Shown: positions 20,560-32,543 of the stretch, in pieces
Layout of the letters: each line of letters begins with the position of its first letter
Position numbering within the stretch: the stretch's first letter is position 1
Assembly: GCA_010015675.1 (NCBI GenBank)
Contig: ML977013.1
Location: forward strand, 91,816-155,815
Direction: 5' to 3'
DNA from: Byssothecium circinans
Lineage: Eukaryota > Ascomycota > Dothideomycetes > Pleosporales > Massarinaceae
DNA: 64,000 nucleotides
Position numbers and translations under genes: made by a program
Notes under the pieces: generated by a model
The model's input: the letters and a program-made list of their open reading frames with translations, nothing else
What the model was told of the DNA's origin: nothing
Databases searched by the model: none

Positions 20560-22330
20560 GCGACAACAACGACCACAAAAACACCAAGGTACGGGCGCAG
20601 TAGTATGGCAAGAGAGAGAGAAGGCAGAAGCAGACAAGGCAGTGATGAAGCGGGGTAACGCGAACACCGGACACAAGGTGGGCAAAGGACGGCGAAGTGA
20701 GAGGCGGCGACGCAAGTCAAGGCAGCAACCAAGGCAGCAACCTCAACACCAAGGTGGGGTATCACGAGCTCGAGGAGAATATAAGACGTCACGACACAAG
20801 GCATAAGTAAGAGTGAAGACATGATGATGAACAAGAACCAAGACCTTTCATTGACGTGAACCACCAGAAGATACCATGTGATGTGACCAACCCAAGCAAC
20901 AACCCTGACGATAACCAAGACCAGACCATGTAGTTTCCTTGCGACAGCAACCATTGTGACCATGTAGTTTCCTTGCAACAACAACCTTTGTGACCATGAA
21001 CCATGAACCATAACCAAGACCAGACCATGTGATTTCCTTGCAACAACAACCATGAGACCATGAACCATAACCAAGACCAAACACCAAAGACCCAACCATG
21101 ATGATACTGACCTCCAAACCTCACTTGCAAGTGGCTGTAACTGTGCGAACGGCAGGCTGCGTAACTTAATCGCTCAGATTCCACTCGACCGTTCGGGCGT
21201 CACTGCATGGCTGCGGCTGGGTGGGCGGGACTGTGAGAGGTTACCTTGCGGCAACATGAGAGAACCGCGCACTATCAAGCTCAACAGGACCATACAGATT
21301 GCCATACACAGCTGCAAACAACTACCATTGTCCAGACAGAAGCTAACTCGCATGAAGCGGAGTCTACAGCAACGATGCCAGGCCTGTTGTTTACAACTTG
21401 CAAGCGTTCCTTCTCTTGACCAGCAGTGTCCTGCTCTTGACCATGTGTGTTCCAAGCACGAACCAACCTGAGTTCCAAGCACCTTGTGTGTGTGTGTGGC
21501 GGCAGCGGGGTATTGAGAGTGTGGGGGTGGAGTGGGGTGCTGGTGAGCTCGACGCGTCAGTGAGGTGGGGTGTGCTCGTGAGCAGGAGGATGAGGTGGGG
21601 TGCTCGTGAGCAAGAGGTGGGGGGACGCGTCGGCAAGGTGGGGTGCTCGTGAGCAGGAGGTGCGACGGCGACGTGTGAAGACGACATGCCGCGCAAGTAT
21701 CTGAGGTGGTTAGCAGTGAGCATGGAGGAGGGAGAGGGTACAACTTGACAGTGAGTGCCACACATATGTCAGATGACAGTGAGGTGTGTGGACTTGAGCG
21801 ACGCTGAGGTTATGTCGCGAAGCCGGCGAGTGACTTGGTCACATAGTGAGGGTGGAGTGGTGGTAGGTGCCGGTGGCCTGAGACGACGCTGAAGTGAGTC
21901 TCATGTTGATGGTGAAGGCCGATGATGTCATGTGAAGGTATAGTCAAGATGTGACTGAAGTAGAGAAGACTTGGGATGATGGACAAGATGTGATGAAGAC
22001 ATTGAGTGTGAACTTCAAGCTGTGGAGTGAACTGGAAGTGGAGAGTGGAGTGTAGAGGGGACGGAGGGGCGGGCTTATATAGTATAGAGGCTGACAAAGC
22101 ACGGAGGCCTTCGGCCCGCTCTAAGCGAGGCCTAAGCGAGTGGTCAGACCAGCCCGGGTAAACCCCGGGTGGGTGACCGTGGTGAGGGTGAAGATGAGAT
22201 GGCCATGAGAAAATGGCATGCAGAGGCGCAAGCGGTGGAAAATCTTGGCGTTGGACTATTGAAGGTCACAGATTTTGGCTGTGCCCGTTTTTCTGCGTTG
22301 TCGAGGCGTCATTAGCCGTTGCGCGGAAAG
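20560..22330 (-). repeat. Non-coding repetitive element, copy A (minus orientation)
   Basis: Read on the minus strand, this begins with a GC-rich block and a TATATAAG box followed by GCCCGCCCCTCCGTCCCC near 22075. A CA/TC-rich stretch follows, then CGCCCGAACGGTCGAGTGG near 21180-21200 and a TTGG/ATGG-rich distal part. The same ordered blocks occur in plus orientation near 42.9-44.6 kb. It includes tandem arrays at 20924-21085 (GACCATGTAGTTTCCTTG units) and 21525-21665 (GAGGTGGGGTGCTCGTGAGC units). Open frames are low-complexity with no transposase or reverse transcriptase motif. The ends are estimates. Confidence 0.5.
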
Positions 22331-23148
22331 GGAGACGTCGGCTGAGAGTGAATGGGACGATCATGTGATCGGATGTAATCTCTAAATTTCAACAATGACT
22401 ACGACATGCAATTGTCTTCTAAGTTGACTAAAGGTATAATATTCCATTATATATTTTCCTGTTTCCCAAATTCCTTTCATTTTCCAGTCGCGGATACTAA
22501 TTGACACTGATGGATATATTATCTACGACAACGACTGTATGATTTCTTTCAGAGCGTGCCAAATCATAAACCACAGAGGGATAACTTCAATTTCAATGGG
22601 ACCACCGATCCAGATGGTTCCGTATTGCCTGTGTTTGATATACTTTGCGACCAAGAGCTTCGAATTCAACAGATCGTTGATCTCCATGTGGACTACCGTG
22701 AACCGAACGAGCTTGTTCATCATCGACAGCCTCGTATAGATACCCATTCTTAGACGAAATATCGACCCATTGGTCACAAAAGCTCATCGGTGAGCCCATC
22801 AAGCATTGAGTGGATGATAAGGCGGGGTATGCATGCAGCCAGCTTTATAACTTTGCATACTATATGATGCTCGTACAACAAATTCTTACACGGTCCAATG
22901 AAATAAAGATATATGCGGTGATCGCCTATCTGTACATAAGCGATTCGCCCACGCAGCCCAGCCTTGTGAGACCTTCCCGACGCAACGGCGGGGTGGGCGT
23001 TACCCGTACGGATACAACAATTTGCAGTACTGGGGTCAGTTATCGTATGGGTGGTGGCCTTTTATCAAAGGTGTGGCAGCGGGAAAGATATAAGAACACT
23101 TCACGTCTCTGTTCAGATAGCACTCGACAACCACAGATTCGACCATCC
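22331..23148. promoter_or_regulatory. Upstream region of the P450 gene
   Basis: AT-rich, with a few overlapping short frames at 22523-22802 on both strands that lack support. It probably includes the P450 promoter. Confidence 0.35.
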
Positions 23149-25015
23149 ATGTACCAATTTTGCATAGCGATATTCCTCTCCCTTTCATTCCTCATCTTCA
23201 AACTCCGCAATGTAGGCTGTCGACCGAAAGACTACCCACCCGGCCCCCCAACCATCCCCATCCTCGGAAACCTGCACCTCATGCCCAAGACCAAGCTCCA
23301 CGAACAATTCAAGATATGGGGCGAAGAATACGGGCCAGTCTACTCGCTCATACTCGGGACTTCCGTCATGATCGTTCTCTCATCAGATCAAGCGATCAAG
23401 GATCTGCTAGACAAGCGCAGCAACATCTACTCGTCGCGGCCGGGGGCTTATATTCCCAACAGGATGAGTGGGGGAAAGAGAATGGCATTGATGGTATATT
23501 CACTATCCACTATCCTTTGTCACTGACTGTCAGATGAGTGGGTATAGCTGATGATACTACCATAGGAGTACGGAAAACTCTGGCGATCGATTCGCTCACA
23601 CATGCATGAACACTTGAGCATAACCGCCTCGAAATCATACGTCCCGTACCAAGATCTCGAGACGCGCTCGCTCCTTGTTGGACTACTAAATACGCCTGAT
23701 CATTGGATTGATCATCTCAGACTGCTTAACAGTTCAACGATGACGCAGATGCTGTTTGGGTTTCGGACCACGGATCTGGATGACGCGAAGATGCATCAAC
23801 TCTACACCGTGAGACTTCTGTCGCTAAAACAGTGTGCTTGTGCTTGAAAAGAGATTGACATTTGCCAGGGTTTCGGCGAATTCGGCGAATTGTTCATGAC
23901 GCCAGCAGCTCAGCTGCTCGATTGCTTCCCGCTTCTGCAATGGCTGCCCGATGCCCTGGTGCCGATCAAGAGAAAAGCTACAGAGCATCATATCAAAGAG
24001 AAAGAACTGTACCTCAGGCACTGGATGACAGCGAAAGAGGGCGTCAAAGCAGGCACGATCGCTGTCAGTCCCCATCCACCTATACAAACTCCTCACCAAT
24101 CTAACGCTCTTCTACAGCCGTGCATAGCAATCGATTTCTGCGCCTCCCAAGCCAAAGAGAACTTCTCCGATGACCTCACCGCCTATATAATCAGCACCAT
24201 GCTCGAGGCCGGCTCCGATACTACCTGGAGCGAGATATTAGGCTGGGTACAAGCCATGGTCCTCTTCCCCTCTGTCGCGAAGACAGCGCAAGAAGAAATC
24301 GATCGCGTATGCGGAGAGCGTCTCCCAACCCTCGACGACGAGCCACAGATGCAGTACATACGAGGCTGTGTGAAAGAAAGTCTGCGGTTTATGCCAACAA
24401 CGGTGATGGGAGTACCTCACGCGGTGATTAGAGATGATATGTACATGGGCTGGAGGATTCCGAAAGACGCGAGTGTGGTTATGAATGTGTGGTGAGTGAA
24501 GCGCCTTCATGATCGTCACCAAACTCCCCCTCCAGCGCCTAAAGGCGGGATTGACTGATATTCTACAAAGGGGCATGCACAACGATCCCAGCCGCTACCC
24601 CAACCCGCGCACTTTCGACCCCACCCGCTACACTAATGACACGCAAACCGCCTATGAAGCCGCCGTGAACCCCGACTCGTCCAAACGCGACCACTTCATC
24701 TTCGGCGCCGGACGCCGTATCTGTGCCGGCTTGCACATAGCCGAGCGCACCATGTTCCTTTCCATCTCGCGGCTTCTGTGGGCGTTCAACTTCGAGCTGC
24801 CGGAGGGCGAGACGACGGAATCTGAGGATCTGACTGAGGGCTTGCTCGTACACCCGAGACATGTGCCGGTTAGGATTACGGTGAGGAGTGAGGAGAGGAC
24901 GCAGGCGGTCAGGAGGGAGTGGGAGGCTGTGAGAGGAAAGTTGGATGAGAGTGGTCAGTGGAAGAGCGTTCCTGAGGGTATGTTTGCGAGGAAGGTTGGG
25001 CTGGCGGAGATGTGA
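23149..25015 (+). CDS. Cytochrome P450 monooxygenase (microsomal, class II type)
   Basis: Haem-thiolate monooxygenase anchored in the ER. Five exons (23149-23493, 23566-23808, 23869-24063, 24118-24491, 24571-25015) join in frame to 533 residues. An N-terminal membrane anchor (FCIAIFLSLSFLIFKL) is followed by the Pro-rich hinge YPPGPPTIPILGN. The I-helix reads AGSDTT (about 291-296), the ExxR motif is KESLR (Glu about 348, Arg about 351), the PERF-like region is PRTFDPTRY, and the haem loop is FGAGRRICAG with ligand Cys about 437. All key residues are present. The general plan matches fungal P450s of secondary or xenobiotic metabolism; the CYP family was not assigned. It stands alone, with no biosynthetic partners beside it. 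Confidence 0.93.
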
Positions 25016-25333
25016 TGTGGCATCAGCTTTGCGTGGGTCGTGTTTGGGGGTTATTTTATGGGATGAGGGATATCGTGTGATGATCTCTTTCGTCAATTTT
25101 GTTTGCGGATATACATGTGCAACAGATTGATTGTATGAAGTGGCAGTACGTGGACTGACACCAGCGTAAGGATGGACATGATGATTCACAGAGCAAGGAC
25201 TTCACTGCTCAGATGACGATCGTCGCGACCTTCGCAATATTATATCAAGAAGTACACCCAGCTTCCAGGCGTAGTCCTTTGTGCATTTTACTCGCATACA
25301 TCAAATACTCTACCAAAACTTACAAAGGGCGAA

Positions 25334-27287
25334 ATGTCAACACCAAACCAAAAAACCCAGAAGCCGAAGACGCCGCAAAAGCAACGTCCGTTGTCAAGCT
25401 CATCGAGCGAGCAAGGTGAGCCTTACAAGTCTTCGCCGTCGTCAGATACCCCTTCAGCTACTCATGTTTGCAGCGTTCCATACACCCCTGTACCTTTGTA
25501 CAACTGAAACACACTCTCTGAATGCACACGGCGCTGGCATCACAGCAAATGCAAACAAACGTGACCCAAACAACACAAAACCACGTAGCAGAGCCGCCGA
25601 GCCATCAAACCACGCATTTTTACCGCCTTTCCAAGCTACTACCTCTTCCCCTACCTCACCGCAGGCGCCTTACTATAGCCCAGAGGTAGTCGACTTTCTC
25701 TCCCAAGCCTTCGCAGACAAACTCTGGATCAGCGACGCTGATATGACTCTCCACGATCAAACACCTCATGAGCGAGGCCCCCAGGCCAACAACACGAGAG
25801 ATAGCTACAATGACAGCCACAGCGATAGCGCGGGCGACGCCGCAGACAACGAAAAACCCCTTAGTGACTCCCTGCGCGCGTTCTTCCAGGGCACAGCTAC
25901 AGATCTACAACAGCGTGACAAGACGCGTACCTATAGGCCGCGTGAAGCAAACAACGCGAACCGAGAGAAAAAGTACCTTCCGTGTAGACAACCCGCTATA
26001 GGCATTACCGCGAACGCGACGAACTTTGCAAACACACCCCAATCCACGTACCCTCCTCACTTTCCGACCCAGCGATCCTTCCATCCAAGCCCAAACCTAA
26101 CCCCAAACCTAAACCGCTACCGAGCCCACCAGAACCCCACAAACAACTTTTCCAACCACGCCACCTCAACCCCATACCCACACTTTACACAAACCGCGCA
26201 GATGCCCACCTCATACCCCACTGCCGCACACACACCGCCGACCAACCGTCCACCAACACGCAAACCCCGCCCCCGATCCTCACTCTCCCCACACGCAGTA
26301 TCAAAAACCTACCACCCTACCAGCACCAGCACCGCCAGCGCAAGAACGCCACCTCCCCCCATCTCCCCAACCCCAACCCCGACCCGCCAATTCACAGCCT
26401 ACCTCAGCGCCTCCGACCTCGCAGACCCGCGGCTCAACTCGCGCACATACGACACCGTGACTGGGAAGCACGTGGGGATATGGTACGGCAAGGACGGGAA
26501 TAGGGATAGTAGGGCGGAGGCTAAGGCGAGGATGAGGGAGGTGGAGGAGGAGGATAGGAGACGGGAAGTTGAGGTTAAGCGGGAGAAGGAGAAGGAGACA
26601 AAGATGCGAACGGCACGGGAAGCTGAGTGGCGGCGGCGGATGGGGAAGAGGGAGGAAGAGGAAGAGGAAGAGGAGGCGGTAGGTGATGGGAAGGCATTTC
26701 AACACATCCACCAACATCAGCATCAACAACACCAGCATCACCAACACCCCAGAAGTCCCAACCCCACCCTCGCATTCGAGCACATACCCCCTATCTCGTC
26801 GTTCGCCTCAGACCATATCGCCAAACTCGCCGAAGCCATGGACACCACTCCACCTTCCCGCACAACTACTGCCACTCCCACCCCCGAGACGCCGCAGCGC
26901 CCACAGCTCCCCCAGGAAGCAATGCGACATATCTCGCGTCTGGACCGGGAGCGCGGACCGCTTCGTGCGACTGCGGCGGGGATGTTAGTGGAGGAGGAGA
27001 CGGGGGAGTGGATTTTAGTTTTGGATTTGGATTTGGTTGAGGGGGAAGGCGTTGGTGTGGGTGTGGGTGTGGGAGAGACGGGCAGGGAGGAAGCGAGGTC
27101 ATGTCCCAGACAGAGTGTTTCAGCGGAGACGGTGGGAGGGGAGGACGTAGAAAGAAAGCAGGAGGGGGAGGATGAGGAAGACAAGAGCGAAGTTACCTCC
27201 CAGCTCCCGTCTGCGAGGAACGGCGCGGATGCTTATGGGAAGAAGAGGACGGGGTTGGGGTTGGGGTGGGGGATTAAGCTTTGGTGA
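25334..27287 (+). CDS. Hypothetical low-complexity protein (Pro/Ser/Thr-rich, Glu-rich and His/Gln-rich tracts)
   Basis: Two exons, 25334-25415 and 25474-27287, give 631 residues beginning MSTPNQKTQKPKTPQKQRP. The ATG at 25334 is preferred because splicing from it enters the long frame cleanly (GTGAGC donor, TTTGCAG acceptor). The N-terminal half is disordered and Pro/Thr/Asn-rich. A conserved-looking island FTAYLSASDLADPRLNSRTY is followed by a charged helix (KARMREVEEEDRRREVEVKR), a Glu run, a His/Gln tract (HQHQHQQHQHHQH), an island EAMRHISRLDRERGPLRA, and a C-terminus rich in Gly/Val and acidic residues. No known domain was recognised. It is probably intracellular. Confidence 0.6.
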
Positions 27288-28341
27288 GGGTTAAGATTTA
27301 CATCTGGTTCGACATGGACATGAACATGTACATGATTTGTCTTTCAAAGACCTGCGCTGGGGAACGTTGGACAGAAAGTCTTTCCCTTTCTGCAATCTTT
27401 CTTTCATTTCCTACCGTACTTGTTCTACGATGCGATATATAGACTAGGACTAGCACGGCCGGACGTACGTAGTAGATAGCATAAGTAATGTTTCACCGCT
27501 AGTCTGCCAGTTTGTCTATCCGGGTGCGTACTAGCTACGAGTATTAAACCAACTCAATCCAATCAAACGTCCCGTCGTTCCAATCTCCCACGCACTATCC
27601 CTTTCTGCTTTTTCTTAAATCAAGTCAAGTACCGCTATAGTACATCCCTTGGACTGCTGTTTTACTGCTTCACTGCTTTACTTCCCGCCGAAATGTGTTA
27701 TCTATCTGTACACACACATCCCGAGACGGAAATATGGTATTTCAAGCTAACAGTGACGTGAAGAGATGAGAAGATGTCAATCACACACCAATATACCAAA
27801 CACACCAATATACCAAACACACCAATATACCAAACACACCAATATACCAAACACACTAATATACAAGCATACAAGTGAAACAGCGAGAAAGTAAAAACAG
27901 GACAAGTCTTTATATAGAATAACATGTGAATACAGCACGCTACGAACTTACTTACCTATTATCTATCGTACAACAACCCCCACAAAAGCCAAAAGCGCAA
28001 GCGCAAGCGCAAGCGCAAGCGGAAACACAGCGACAGAAGGAACGTTCCACACCGCCTACCTATCTACTTCCTACGACCGGTAAAGCTCCTCTCCTCTCCT
28101 TTCCCCTCCCTTTCACTTCCCTGCTAACATCCCCACATGCTCGGATACCAGCAACTACACGCGCACTTACAACCCACCGCGCCTCAGCTCCAGCCTTACC
28201 CCAGACCCAGACCCCAAAGCCGCAGCAACAGCAGCAATATCCTCCCGATTCGTCCCCTCGGGCGGTACCTCACCCCGAGCCATGCTATGGAACAGCGCGT
28301 TGATGTCCGACCTCGCTTTTTCTCCATTTAATTTTACCTTC
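27288..28341. other. Intergenic region between convergent genes, with simple repeats
   Basis: This holds the 3' flanks of two convergent genes. It contains a five-copy 17-bp minisatellite (27786-27870) and a hexanucleotide run AGCGCA at about 27986-28020. No gene was recognised. Confidence 0.45.
27786..27870. repeat. 17-bp minisatellite, about five copies
   Basis: The unit ACACACCAATATACCAA is repeated head to tail, the last copy diverged. Confidence 0.85.
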
Positions 28342-28848
28342 TCATCTCCCTCCGCCTTTCACTTTCCCCTTCCCCTTGTCCTTGCCCTCAAACTCTCCAT
28401 CCTCTCTCTGCCCATCGCTGTTGCCAAATTTTGGAAGCAAAAGCGGCATATCCTCATCATCAGCTGGAGGCGCAGATGCAGATGCAGAAACCTTCCCCCT
28501 CCGCGTCAGCTTCAAAATGCTCTCCTTGCGGAGTAGCCTGTTTCTGTGCTCGCGCTCTGGCCCTGAATTCGGACCCGTGGGGGGACGCGGGGCTGAGGTA
28601 TTGTAGATTGGGACGTGTGAGGGGTCGAAGCGCGGGGTTTGGGTGAAGGAGAACCGGTCATCGTCGTCTTCGGCTGCGGCGGGAGCAGTATCCGAGCCCC
28701 CGGGCCGTGGTGCAGAATCTGGATCTGTGTGATTTGCAGGAGTGTCGGTAGCGCTGGGAGACTCGGGCACGTCGTCTGTGTCGCTGAAGTCTGGTTGAGT
28801 AGCGCTTATGAACAAGTCTTCTCGAATCGGAATCCGAGTCTGAGGCAT

Positions 28849-28895
<47 letters not shown>

Positions 28896-31376
28896 TGCCA
28901 GCAGTCTCTGACCCAGAGCCGTAGTCACTTCCACTATCCTCATCCTCCGCGCCGCTGGGGACTGTAACATGCCCATATATCGGACTTTTTGGCGGATACG
29001 TATGAGCAGCAACATCGCTCTTATGTGAACTGGAACTGCGACTTGCCTCGTCGTCGCTGGGCGCTGCACCATTTGCGCCACTGCCGTTACCGTTGTATCC
29101 GGTATCCGATCCTCCCGTCGGTGGGGACGTCGTGCTATCTTGTGTTTCTGGCGCAGAAGTGTTGTCTTGTGGAGTGGTACTATCGCTCGGTGGAAACTCG
29201 CCATCTACTGGAGTATTACCCGCTGATGCAGGATCGAAAGCGCCTGACATGGCAGATGTTGGCGCGGCATGGGACACTATACTCGTTTGTTATCGTTCAC
29301 TTTATAAGCCTTGGTTGGGGGTTCCTTACCATCATCTCTGAAGTCGCGTCCACCCCATCCCCTCCGCCATGCATCCCACCATCCCAGCCCATCTCCATCT
29401 CCATCCCCATCTCCATGCCCATCCCCACCCCCATCATCCTCCTCATCATCCTCATCATCGCTCTCCTCAACCCCCGCAAGCTCCTTCTCCATGGCCTCCC
29501 GCCGCTCCATAGGAGCCTTGAACCACAAGAAATAATGCGCGAACGCCACAAACGACAACCAAGAGATAATAAAAGCATCCCTCATACACCCCGACAGATC
29601 CCTCACGTCCTCGTAAAACAGCGCCCCATGCGCCGCGGCAGCCAGAACGCCAAAGTTGATATAAACGCTCCTCGGCTCCCGCAGCGCCCCACGCACCGCA
29701 CGGATAGCAAACACCACCACGGTAAAGATCATCGTCGCCGCCCACGTCACCCGCGTAGACTGATGCTTCCAGTGACAGCGCAGCTCGGCTGGACACTCGC
29801 GATGCGGCATGCGCAGCACCGTGGAGAAGAAGAGGAGATTCGCAACTGTCCACGTCCATCGCAGTCTGAAGATTTTGTATAGTGTTGACGCTTGGATGAC
29901 TTCGGTGCCGGTGATGAAGGACTGGACAAGGCCTGTGGTGCCGTGGACTGCAAGGAGGAAATAGGCGCCCGCGAGGCCTAGGGGATAGGGAGTGCGCCAG
30001 AGGACGGTGACGGCGAGGATGAGGGTGAGGATGAATTTTCGGATGTATGGGCCGATGGGGGAGTTAGAGAAGCCGGTTTCGAGAATGAGAATGGGGCCTT
30101 TGGTGCGGAGGAGGTCGTAGATGTCTTGGAGGAAGACGATGGGGGAGTCGAAGGCTCGACGGAGGCTGTAGATGTCTTGGGCTAGGAGGTTGTAGGCATC
30201 TTGAAGGAAGATGATGGAAGTATCGAGGGCTTGACGGAGACGGGCTAGGAGGCGCTGAAATAGGATGGTTGAGATGGTGGGGAGGAGGTCGTAGGTATCT
30301 TGAAGGAAGATGATGGATGTATCGAGGGCTTGACGGAGACGGGCTAGGGGGCTTTGGAATGGGATGGTAGGCATGGTGGGGACATAAATTCTTCTAAAAT
30401 TTCCGAGGCTGTAGAGCATGAAGGATCCGAGGGTGTTGAGGATGGCGATCAACAGCAAGGGGGAGGCGAACGCGATGATCGTGTCTTCGTTCCGCCAGAA
30501 CCAGGCTTTGACGTCGGATGTTTGGAGCGTGGTGTCGTTGGACCACAAGGCCTTGACGTATTGAAGATCGCTCGACAGACCCTTGTACATCTTGAAGAGC
30601 CCGCCCCCGACGTATCCCAGAGCTTCAGAAGCCCAGGGCCGCATGCTGTCGATGGTCTTGGAGCTCCAGTCCAGGCCATGGTGGAGAGTCGCAGGAATAC
30701 CGTTCTTTATCCAGTTTAAGGGCCTCGATAATGCTGACCAGATAGTGTGGTACCAAGCCGAGAAGAAGTCCCGTGTAGAGTCCCCCAGCCCCAAGTAATC
30801 CCACTCGGGTTTGTAGACGCTACAGCCTTGCTTCACAGACGCAACGACTTCTGTGTACATGGACCAAAACTTAGCTACTACTTCCGATGGCAATTCCGGT
30901 TTCGTCTCCCAAGCGTTTCGGAGAACGTCCACACCCTCAGTCGCATACTGGTTGCTAAGAGTAAAGACTTTGGCACAGTAGGAACCAAGCAATGGCAGGG
31001 CGCGAAAGGAGGTGATAATGAACCCAGGTTGCGATTCAGGAACCGGTGGCCCGGGAGGTGGTCCCGTGGGCTGTTTGGCAACCGTCACCGTTTCATCAAC
31101 GACGGCATCCTCTCCCTCTCCGAAGAGTTTTTCCAGGATAGGTTGAATCCAATCGTTAGGTTCGGGTTCAGCCGGTTGAATGGATCCGATGTCTTTTACG
31201 TTGACATCGCGTTGACCGTCCGAGAAATAGGTGGAGTAAAGGGTCTGCGGCACGAAGACGATGCTAGTCAGAGTAAGACTACAGAGACCAACTCCAACGG
31301 GGTCATCACCGACATCGGAAAGATACAAGGTAGCAACGAATAGAAACAGAGCTTGTATAGTGACAAGGGGGACCAT
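28342..31376 (-). CDS. Large polytopic membrane protein with long acidic, disordered C-terminal tail (unknown function)
   Basis: Two exons, 31376-29330 and 29276-28342, joined by a 54-nt intron (GTAAGG donor, TATAG acceptor) into one 993-residue protein. Without splicing they look like two abutting frames, the second lacking an ATG at its edge. The N-terminal part has two hydrophobic helices (TIQALFLFVATLYL, LCSLTLTSIVFVPQTL). The middle has further helices (IIAFASPLLLIAILNTLG, FILTLILAVTVLW, YPLGLAGAYFLLAV, AATMIFTVVVFAI, FIISWLSFVAFAHYFLWF). Residues about 339-420 carry three tandem copies of an ALDTSIIFLQDxYDLL unit. An Asp/Gly-rich segment (GDGHGDGDGDGDG) follows, then the tail with a run of about 15 Asp and Ser/Thr/Pro-rich sequence ending in a basic Gly/Lys stretch. 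No family was recognised. Confidence 0.65.
28847..28896. repeat. Trinucleotide repeat coding poly-Asp
   Basis: About 16 GTC units on the plus strand, read as Asp (GAC) codons on the coding minus strand within the acidic tail. Confidence 0.9.
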
Positions 31377-31943
31377 GATGGAGGTGCGAACACGGCGGGT
31401 TTACGTGGGCCGTGGCAATTTGTGAATGAGTGGAAGGTAGAAATATTGGATAAGTGAAGAGCGAGTTTTGTGGATAGTCAAAGGGAAAATGAGAGGAATT
31501 CGAATGATTGCGGAAAGAGGGCTGGATGGGTGGTTAGATGCGGATGGAAGAAAGAGACAAAGAGTTGGAACATGGCAGGCTTTGTGAGGCTAGCTGCAGG
31601 ACGCAATTGAAACCGAAGAAAGACATGGAGGGAAAGCAAACGTTGTGCGGAAGAACTCAGACAAAGAAGAACGGCGACGACGAGGTGTACAGGATGAAGA
31701 AGATTGCGTCTCCCAGCTCACGACGCCACGGGGGCTATCAAGCCTACCTTTCAGCCGTCTGCATGCATGTCTCTGGGAAGCTGTGATAGATGGGCACGCG
31801 AGGTTGGTGTAAACTCACGTGATGGCATATGCTATGTTGCATACTGGTGGCATGCAAACACTGATGGCGTTGGTTCGATGTTGCACTCGGCGCTGCCCTT
31901 TGTTGGGCTGGGCCTTTGAGCCTTTCGCCCGGGCGACTGTATC
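31377..31943. other. Intergenic region
   Basis: Promoter side of the large membrane protein and 3' side of the methyltransferase-like gene. Short frames only. Confidence 0.4.
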
Positions 31944-32543
31944 TCACGCCGGCTTCTTGGTCGCAATCGCGACAACCTCCCAGGCTCTGCCGCCCAGGCT
32001 ATCAGCACTCTTGGGCTCTACATGCCAACAGCTTCCAAAGCACCCTTGATAGTCCTGCCAATCCGCTGCCGGCCCAATCCAGACCACTGTGGTCACCGCG
32101 CCCTCTCCGTACGCAGTCATGTACTCCTCCAACAGGGCGACCTGCCTCGGATACACGAACAGCCATGCGGTAGCCTCGGCGGCCAGAAGCTCGAGCGAGT
32201 GTGTGCCGACGACGGTGCGGTGGGTGGAGGGCGGGAGGTAGCGGTTTACGCTGGGCTGGACTTCGACGCCGACGATGCTCAGATTGTAGGGCTCAGCAAG
32301 CAAGAGTGCCTCTAAAAGACCGGTGCCGCTGCCTATGGAGAGGATCGGGGCAGGAGAGGGGGGCAGAAGCGCGCAGAGGTTCGCGAGGAAGGGCGCGCTG
32401 AGGGCGACACAGCAGCCGGGATAGACGGCGGGCTGGAGGGCGAGCGACGGCAGCAGTAGAGAAGGCGGTGAGGATGTTTCTGTATCTATTCTCTCTACAA
32501 GAGTGTCGAACTCATCATCGAGGTCATCGCCGTGTGCGGGCAT
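31944..32543 (-). CDS. Small SAM-dependent methyltransferase-like protein
   Basis: Single exon, 199 residues from MPAHGDDLDDEFDTL. The segment PAPILSIGSGTGLLEALLL matches motif I of class I SAM methyltransferases (hxxxGxGxG), followed by an acidic-ending strand NLSIVGVEVQP in the motif II position. The remainder (FVYPRQVALLEEY, VVWIGPAADWQDY) could form the rest of a Rossmann sheet. The chain is shorter than typical methyltransferases and motifs beyond I/II are not clear, so activity is uncertain. It is divergent from the vacuolar protease gene. Confidence 0.65.
   Translation of the reverse strand: MPAHGDDLDDEFDTLVERIDTETSSPPSLLLPSLALQPAVYPGCCVALSAPFLANLCALLPPSPAPILSIGSGTGLLEALLLAEPYNLSIVGVEVQPSVNRYLPPSTHRTVVGTHSLELLAAEATAWLFVYPRQVALLEEYMTAYGEGAVTTVVWIGPAADWQDYQGCFGSCWHVEPKSADSLGGRAWEVVAIATKKPA

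Noticed and set aside
20454..21761. Minus-strand frames (213, 195 and 131 codons) as genes
   Set aside because: They are composed of tandem repeats and lie in the element that recurs at 42.8-44.9 kb. The hydrophobic look comes from GGTTGT-rich repeats.
22100..22195. Similarity of CCGGGTGGGTGACCGTGG to the 3' part of 5S rRNA
   Set aside because: Only a short stretch resembles 5S. The 5' half, box A and the T-run terminator are missing, so a 5S gene or 5S-derived SINE cannot be supported.
22523..22802. Four overlapping frames on both strands upstream of the P450
   Set aside because: They are mutually exclusive and short, and none can be extended by splicing. The 69-codon minus frame looks somewhat protein-like but cannot be supported.
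27976..28025. Short regular repeats as a CRISPR array
   Set aside because: The hexanucleotide AGCGCA run has no spacers, and the sequence is eukaryotic.
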